64,000 nucleotides of DNA from Marsupella aquatica. Lineage: Eukaryota; Marchantiophyta. Below, piece by piece: positions 60,418 through 64,000 of this stretch (the stretch's first letter is position 1; each line of letters starts with the position of its first letter). The stretch spans positions 13,144,001 to 13,208,000 of the forward strand of contig OZ316895.1 in NCBI GenBank assembly GCA_973895155.1, given 5' to 3'. The notes beneath the pieces are model-generated. The model was not told the DNA's origin. It worked only from the letters and a program-made list of their open reading frames with translations, and ran no database searches. Position numbers and translations under genes: made by a program.

Positions 60418-60862
60418 GGGCATCTTAAAACTAGGTCATTAGTGAAAGTTATGGATTTGTGATATATCCCATAACTCAAGTTATGGGATCCAGTTATATA
60501 ATTTAAAATGGGGGGAAATAACATTGACCTGCCCCATAAGGGAGGAGTTACGGCCTCACCTGTCTCATAGCATATATGTTTTTTTTTTTCTCAATTCTTG
60601 ATCAGCCGCCGCCTCAAATGCATCAGTGATCATCATGCCAGAAACAAATCCCATGTGTCTTTAGTCTTGGCTTTATGGAGTTCCAGAGTCCTGGATTTCC
60701 AGATTTCCACCTAACCTTGTGGGAAAATTACAGGTTGTGTTGAGCCCACTACCTTTCCTTTCAGTAGCTGAAGATTGACTCCCATAATTTTTGCGGCAAG
60801 TTTCCATAATACTTGAGTTATGGGAAGGCAAGATCTTGTTAATGCCAAGCTTTGAGACGCCC
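60418..60862. mobile_element. MITE, GGGCRTCTCAAA family, copy 3
   Basis: GGGCATCTTAAAACTAGG at the left and CCAAGCTTTGAGACGCCC at the right are inverse. Homology extends inward around CCATAACTCAAG/CTTGAGTTATGG. TAGTA flanks both sides (60413-60417 and 60863-60867), a possible 5 bp target duplication. 445 bp, non-coding. Confidence 0.75.
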
Positions 60863-60869
60863 TAGTAAT

Positions 60870-61075
60870 TTTAGCATTGTGAGTGCGACTTCATTTGGAC
60901 AGATAGACAGACGGGTGAGCGGCGAGCGGGCAACGGGCGGATCGACAGAGGGGCGGGCGGACAGATGGACAAATGAACAGACTGCGGGATGGCGGGACGG
61001 ACTGGAAGATGGATGGATGGATGGATAAATGGATTGGGTGATGAGTGATTGCGTTGAGCGAGATTTTACTGGTGA
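60870..61075. repeat. GGACAGAC/GATGGAT microsatellite region, copy 2
   Basis: Runs of GACAGACGG, GGGCGGGCGGACAGATGGAC and (GATG)n end in GAGTGATTGCGTTGAGCGAG ATTTTACTGG, paralleling 59850-59990. Confidence 0.75.
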
Positions 61076-63668
61076 CGTCAATTGATGTGATGAGCTATGA
61101 TGTGAGGGGTGGTGAAAGAGGTCGTAGCTGCTGAAAAGCTAAAAAGCTAAAAAGCTACGGTAGAATGCTATGGAGAACGAGGCAGAGGAGAAGAAAGACG
61201 GGAGGGGACGACGAACGAAGGAACTAACGAAGAAGAAAGCAAACAAACAGCGACTGACACTGCTGCTGACTTGACTCAAGACGAGGAACGAACAAACTAC
61301 GTACATACATACATAATTGGAGAAGCGAGGCATAATTGGCAGGATTATGTGCCGTGACTGACGCTCCTCCCTGGCAAAAAAAATTCGGAAGAGACGGGAG
61401 ATTCGATCGCAGATTGCCCTCAGAAAGAGATTGATTGGGGGGGGGGGTGGGGTGGGGGGGGGGTAGAGTGGAAGAGATCAGTAACGACGACGGAGTAAAA
61501 GTGCTTGCTGAGCAATGCGATTCGAGACGCGAGATGAGTGCGAACCAGCGATGTCGAGCATCGTGAGCATATCTGCGAGAGAGGAGCGGAGGAGGACGGG
61601 AATGTGGGCACTACTGAGCTGAGCAGCAGGAGCAGCTGCAAGGACAAGGCAGACGGACAGACGGACAGACAACAGACGAGAAAGGCGAGAAAACGACGAG
61701 GAGTAAAGGTGAATAGCGTTGCTGCAGACGCAACAGCAGCAGCTGGTTTTGTTTTTGTTTTGTGTGCGCACAGGAGGCCCACAGGTATCAAGGCAGGCAG
61801 GCACTCAGGAACGAAGGGCTGGGATTTGGAAGAGAGAGAGAGGACCAAAACGGGGAAAAAGGAGGACGAGGAGGGACCCACAAAGCAGCCAGCAGGGATT
61901 ATGGAGGAGCAACTTATTTACCGACTATGGTGGACAGCAAGAGGAATGCGGAGTGACGGAGTCCTGAGTGAGAGTGCAATAATAAGGTGGAGATATTAGA
62001 TAGAAGTCTAGACACAGGGAAAAGATTGGAACGTTGGAGAAAGGGATGGGCGGGGCCCGAGGGCGGGCTATGGCGTCAGGGCACGAAGCGGGAGGAGGTC
62101 GAGGAGTGGGCCCGGCATGTCGCCGATGGCAACGGTGCTGCTCATCATCTTATGGCTGCTGCTACGTTGGGAGCAAGCGCTTCTGCTGCCGTATGTTTTC
62201 CCCCCGCCTGCTAGAAGAGCTCGTCGTAGTAGCTAATGATCAATAATCCTCCTCGACTTCTTTTCTGCTGCTGCATTTCTCATTGCCGCTGTGCCTCGCG
62301 TTTTGCGGTTGCGTGCTGCCATGGTGGAAGTGGAGTAAATTCCCGTTGTTGACCCTGACCCCACCTCTCGGGGCGCTGCATCCAACCTGTTGAGGTAGGC
62401 GACCGCCTTTGCTACTACTCCTACCATTATATACACACAAGCTACTTCTTCACTGCTCCTATGAACAACACAGACGCCACGCCACGCCATGCCACGCCAG
62501 CCAAGCTCAGCCCAGACAAGCCAAGCTAAGCCAAGAGCTCAGCTCCTCTCTCCCTGAGCCACCAGAGTGAGCCTCACGACAGGAGAGTTCACTGCTGCCC
62601 CTACTACTACTGTTTGCAGAAGGAGCTCTTGCCTCCTCTACTGCTTGTACTACTTACCATCCACCAACAGCAGTTCCTTCCTCGCCGCTTGGTTCGGACC
62701 TTAGTTCGTCCAGCCTACAATCTCAGTGATTTGCGCTTTTATTATTAGACACACAAGCAGCAGCAGCAGCAGCCAGGGGCTGGAGACCGAAAGCACGGCA
62801 GGATAGGAGGAGGGGAGAGTATAGAGGAGGAGGTGGTGAATGACTTGGGGGGCAAGATCACCAGGCCCATGGTGGGTGTTGTGGGGGTAAGCAGCCGATG
62901 ATGCTTGAGGAGGGAGTGACGGCGAGGGGGAAAGGAGTTGTTCGAGAAGGAGGAGAGAAGAGGAGGAGCAGTAGCAAGCTGGAGGAGCACCATGTGCGTA
63001 GCATGATCGCGCAGAGTAAGCAGCAGTGGCAATCAGAGTGGGGTGGTGGATGAGGTGCAGAGCCTGGTGCATGTGGATGGAGTACCGTAAGCTGTAGAAG
63101 TTGGCTTCGGGCAGTAAGAAGAAGGGATAGAGCAGCAACTCATCGTAGGGCGTGATGATGGAGCGCTGGGGAGGATTAGAGGGGTCACCGGGAGGGGGGT
63201 GAGGGGGAGAGCGGAATGGGAAGAAGGCGGGCGAGGGTGTCGGGCAGCGTGCGATGAAAGACTGGACAGCTGATGGGTGTGTGTACCCCCTCGCTTGGCT
63301 GCCTGCGCATGCCCGCGCCCTCTCTGCCTTCTTCTCTTCTTCGTCTCTTGCACTCAAAGCCAGCACGGATTTTGGCAAGTAACCCTCGTCGATTGACAAT
63401 CGCTCCTATTTTTGTTCTCCTGTCGTCGTGTGAACGTCGTCTTGTCTCCAAATCGTACTACACCACCACCAATAATCATCTACATCGATCATATTTGGAG
63501 GCCCTTTTACTCGTAGGTTTGATTAGATTTTGTTCGCTATTGACGACGCTTCTCCTATTGCGTTCAAGGGTATGTCGATCCTTCTTAGACTTAGAAGACC
63601 ACCGAGCGGGAACTACAAGCAGCTCAGGAAGCACGCGGCTCACGTCTGTAGATAGGTTTAGTAGGTAC
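61076..63668 (+). promoter_or_regulatory. promoter/long 5' leader region of the right-edge gene (inferred)
   Basis: Base composition becomes GC-richer, with microsatellites: AAAAGCT repeats at 61135, poly-G at 61438-61464, GACGGACAGACA at 61655, GCCACGCCATGCCACGCC at 62475, CAG/CTG runs at 62757-62773. Frames on both strands (for example 62701-63399 minus) are Ser/Pro/Leu low-complexity and show no domain. No transcript start or intron can be fixed. Confidence 0.35.
63572..63655 (+). other. upstream open reading frame (27 codons)
   Basis: An ATG opens 97 bp before the main ATG and stops at TAG 13 bp upstream of it. It encodes an Arg-rich peptide (MSILLRLRRPPSGNYKQLRK...). Its position suits translational control of the main frame, unless this DNA is intronic. 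Confidence 0.4.
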
Positions 63669-64000
63669 ATGGAGTCTGGAGGGCATGGCCATTCAAAATC
63701 CGACTCACAGCGGGACTCGGGGGTTGGTGGTGCTGGGGGAAGCTCCGACACAAGTCCTCATGGATTGCCACCGCAATTGGTTTATCAGCAGCAGCAATCG
63801 GAGGGGCGGGGTTTAGTGAGCTATCAACAACAGCAGCAGCAACAACAACAACAACAACAACAGGGTTCTCATCTCAATGCAGGAGCAATTGCCCAAGCCA
63901 TGGCAGCCATGGGGGGTGCAGGATTAGGGGGCCACGGTGGTCCTTCTCAGGGCGATCCGTCGCTTGGTATGGGGGGGATGGGACAGGAATACGGTGAACA
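63669..64000 (+). CDS. Gln/Gly-rich probable nuclear regulator, N-terminal 110 codons (runs off the window)
   Basis: The frame from ATG at 63669 is open to the window end. It starts MESGGHGHSKSDSQRDSG, continues with a Ser/Gly linker, a short QQQQ, SEGRGLVSY, then a run of about 13 Gln encoded by mixed CAA/CAG (63826-63861), then GSHLNAGAIAQAMAAMGGAG and a Gly/Met-rich stretch ending GMGGMGQEYGE. Such disordered Gln/Gly/Met-rich N-termini are typical of plant transcription regulators and chromatin-remodelling subunits (BRM-type ATPases are one example), but no folded domain is in view, so no family is assigned. The frame is also open upstream of this ATG for at least 100 bp, so a more upstream start or an exon is possible. 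No in-frame stop appears in the visible part. Confidence 0.6.
   Translation, partial: MESGGHGHSKSDSQRDSGVGGAGGSSDTSPHGLPPQLVYQQQQSEGRGLVSYQQQQQQQQQQQQQGSHLNAGAIAQAMAAMGGAGLGGHGGPSQGDPSLGMGGMGQEYGE

Noticed and set aside
62701-63399. Minus-strand frame of 232 codons
   Set aside because: Low-complexity Ser/Pro/Leu composition opposite the GA-rich leader of the right-edge gene; no domain and no splice or start context.

Overview
The window is plant nuclear DNA. The evidence is a spliced CSC1/OSCA ion-channel gene with GT-AG introns, a plant-type GDP-fucose O-fucosyltransferase, a plant F-box gene, and gene-poor AT-rich intergenic DNA crowded with plant-type transposon debris (non-LTR, Helitron-like, MITE/foldback, Copia LTR-like). 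The species cannot be fixed from the sequence. Low gene density and small GC-rich islands around promoters would fit a mid-sized land-plant genome, possibly a non-flowering one, but that is inference.

Layout. 1-5,365: no gene; a small MITE, a 64-81 bp tandem repeat and a satellite of about 139 bp units. 5,366-8,863: GC-richer promoter/leader-like DNA with a CT-rich tract and an 81 bp tandem duplication. 8,864-14,151 (+): complete OSCA/CSC1-like gene, 11 exons, about 816 residues, reconstructed here with phase-consistent splice sites. 16,047-17,702 (-): intronless O-fucosyltransferase. 17,703-42,470: about 25 kb of repeats, including a 138 bp tandem duplication, a degenerate array of about 100 bp units split by a 5'-truncated non-LTR retrotransposon with a perfect 26 bp target duplication, a SINE-like unit, a GC-rich dispersed repeat pair, an ACGT-box-rich island without a recognisable gene, several foldback elements and a Helitron-like element carrying a 35 bp minisatellite. 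42,471-43,694 (-): intronless F-box gene. 43,695-60,866: more MITEs, foldbacks and Helitron-like 3' ends. 60,870-64,000: rise in GC, microsatellites, then a long leader and the first 110 codons of a Gln/Gly-rich gene (+) that runs off the window.

The four genes are independent eukaryotic units with no operon or cluster logic: an osmosensing Ca2+ channel of the membrane, a Golgi-type glycosyltransferase, a probable SCF ubiquitin-ligase adaptor, and a probable nuclear regulator. I see no tRNA, rRNA, CRISPR array, toxin or viral gene. I found no convincing new multi-gene system. The most informative structures are the mobile elements, especially the clean retrotransposon insertion, three MITE families with several copies each, and the 35 bp array in the Helitron-like element.
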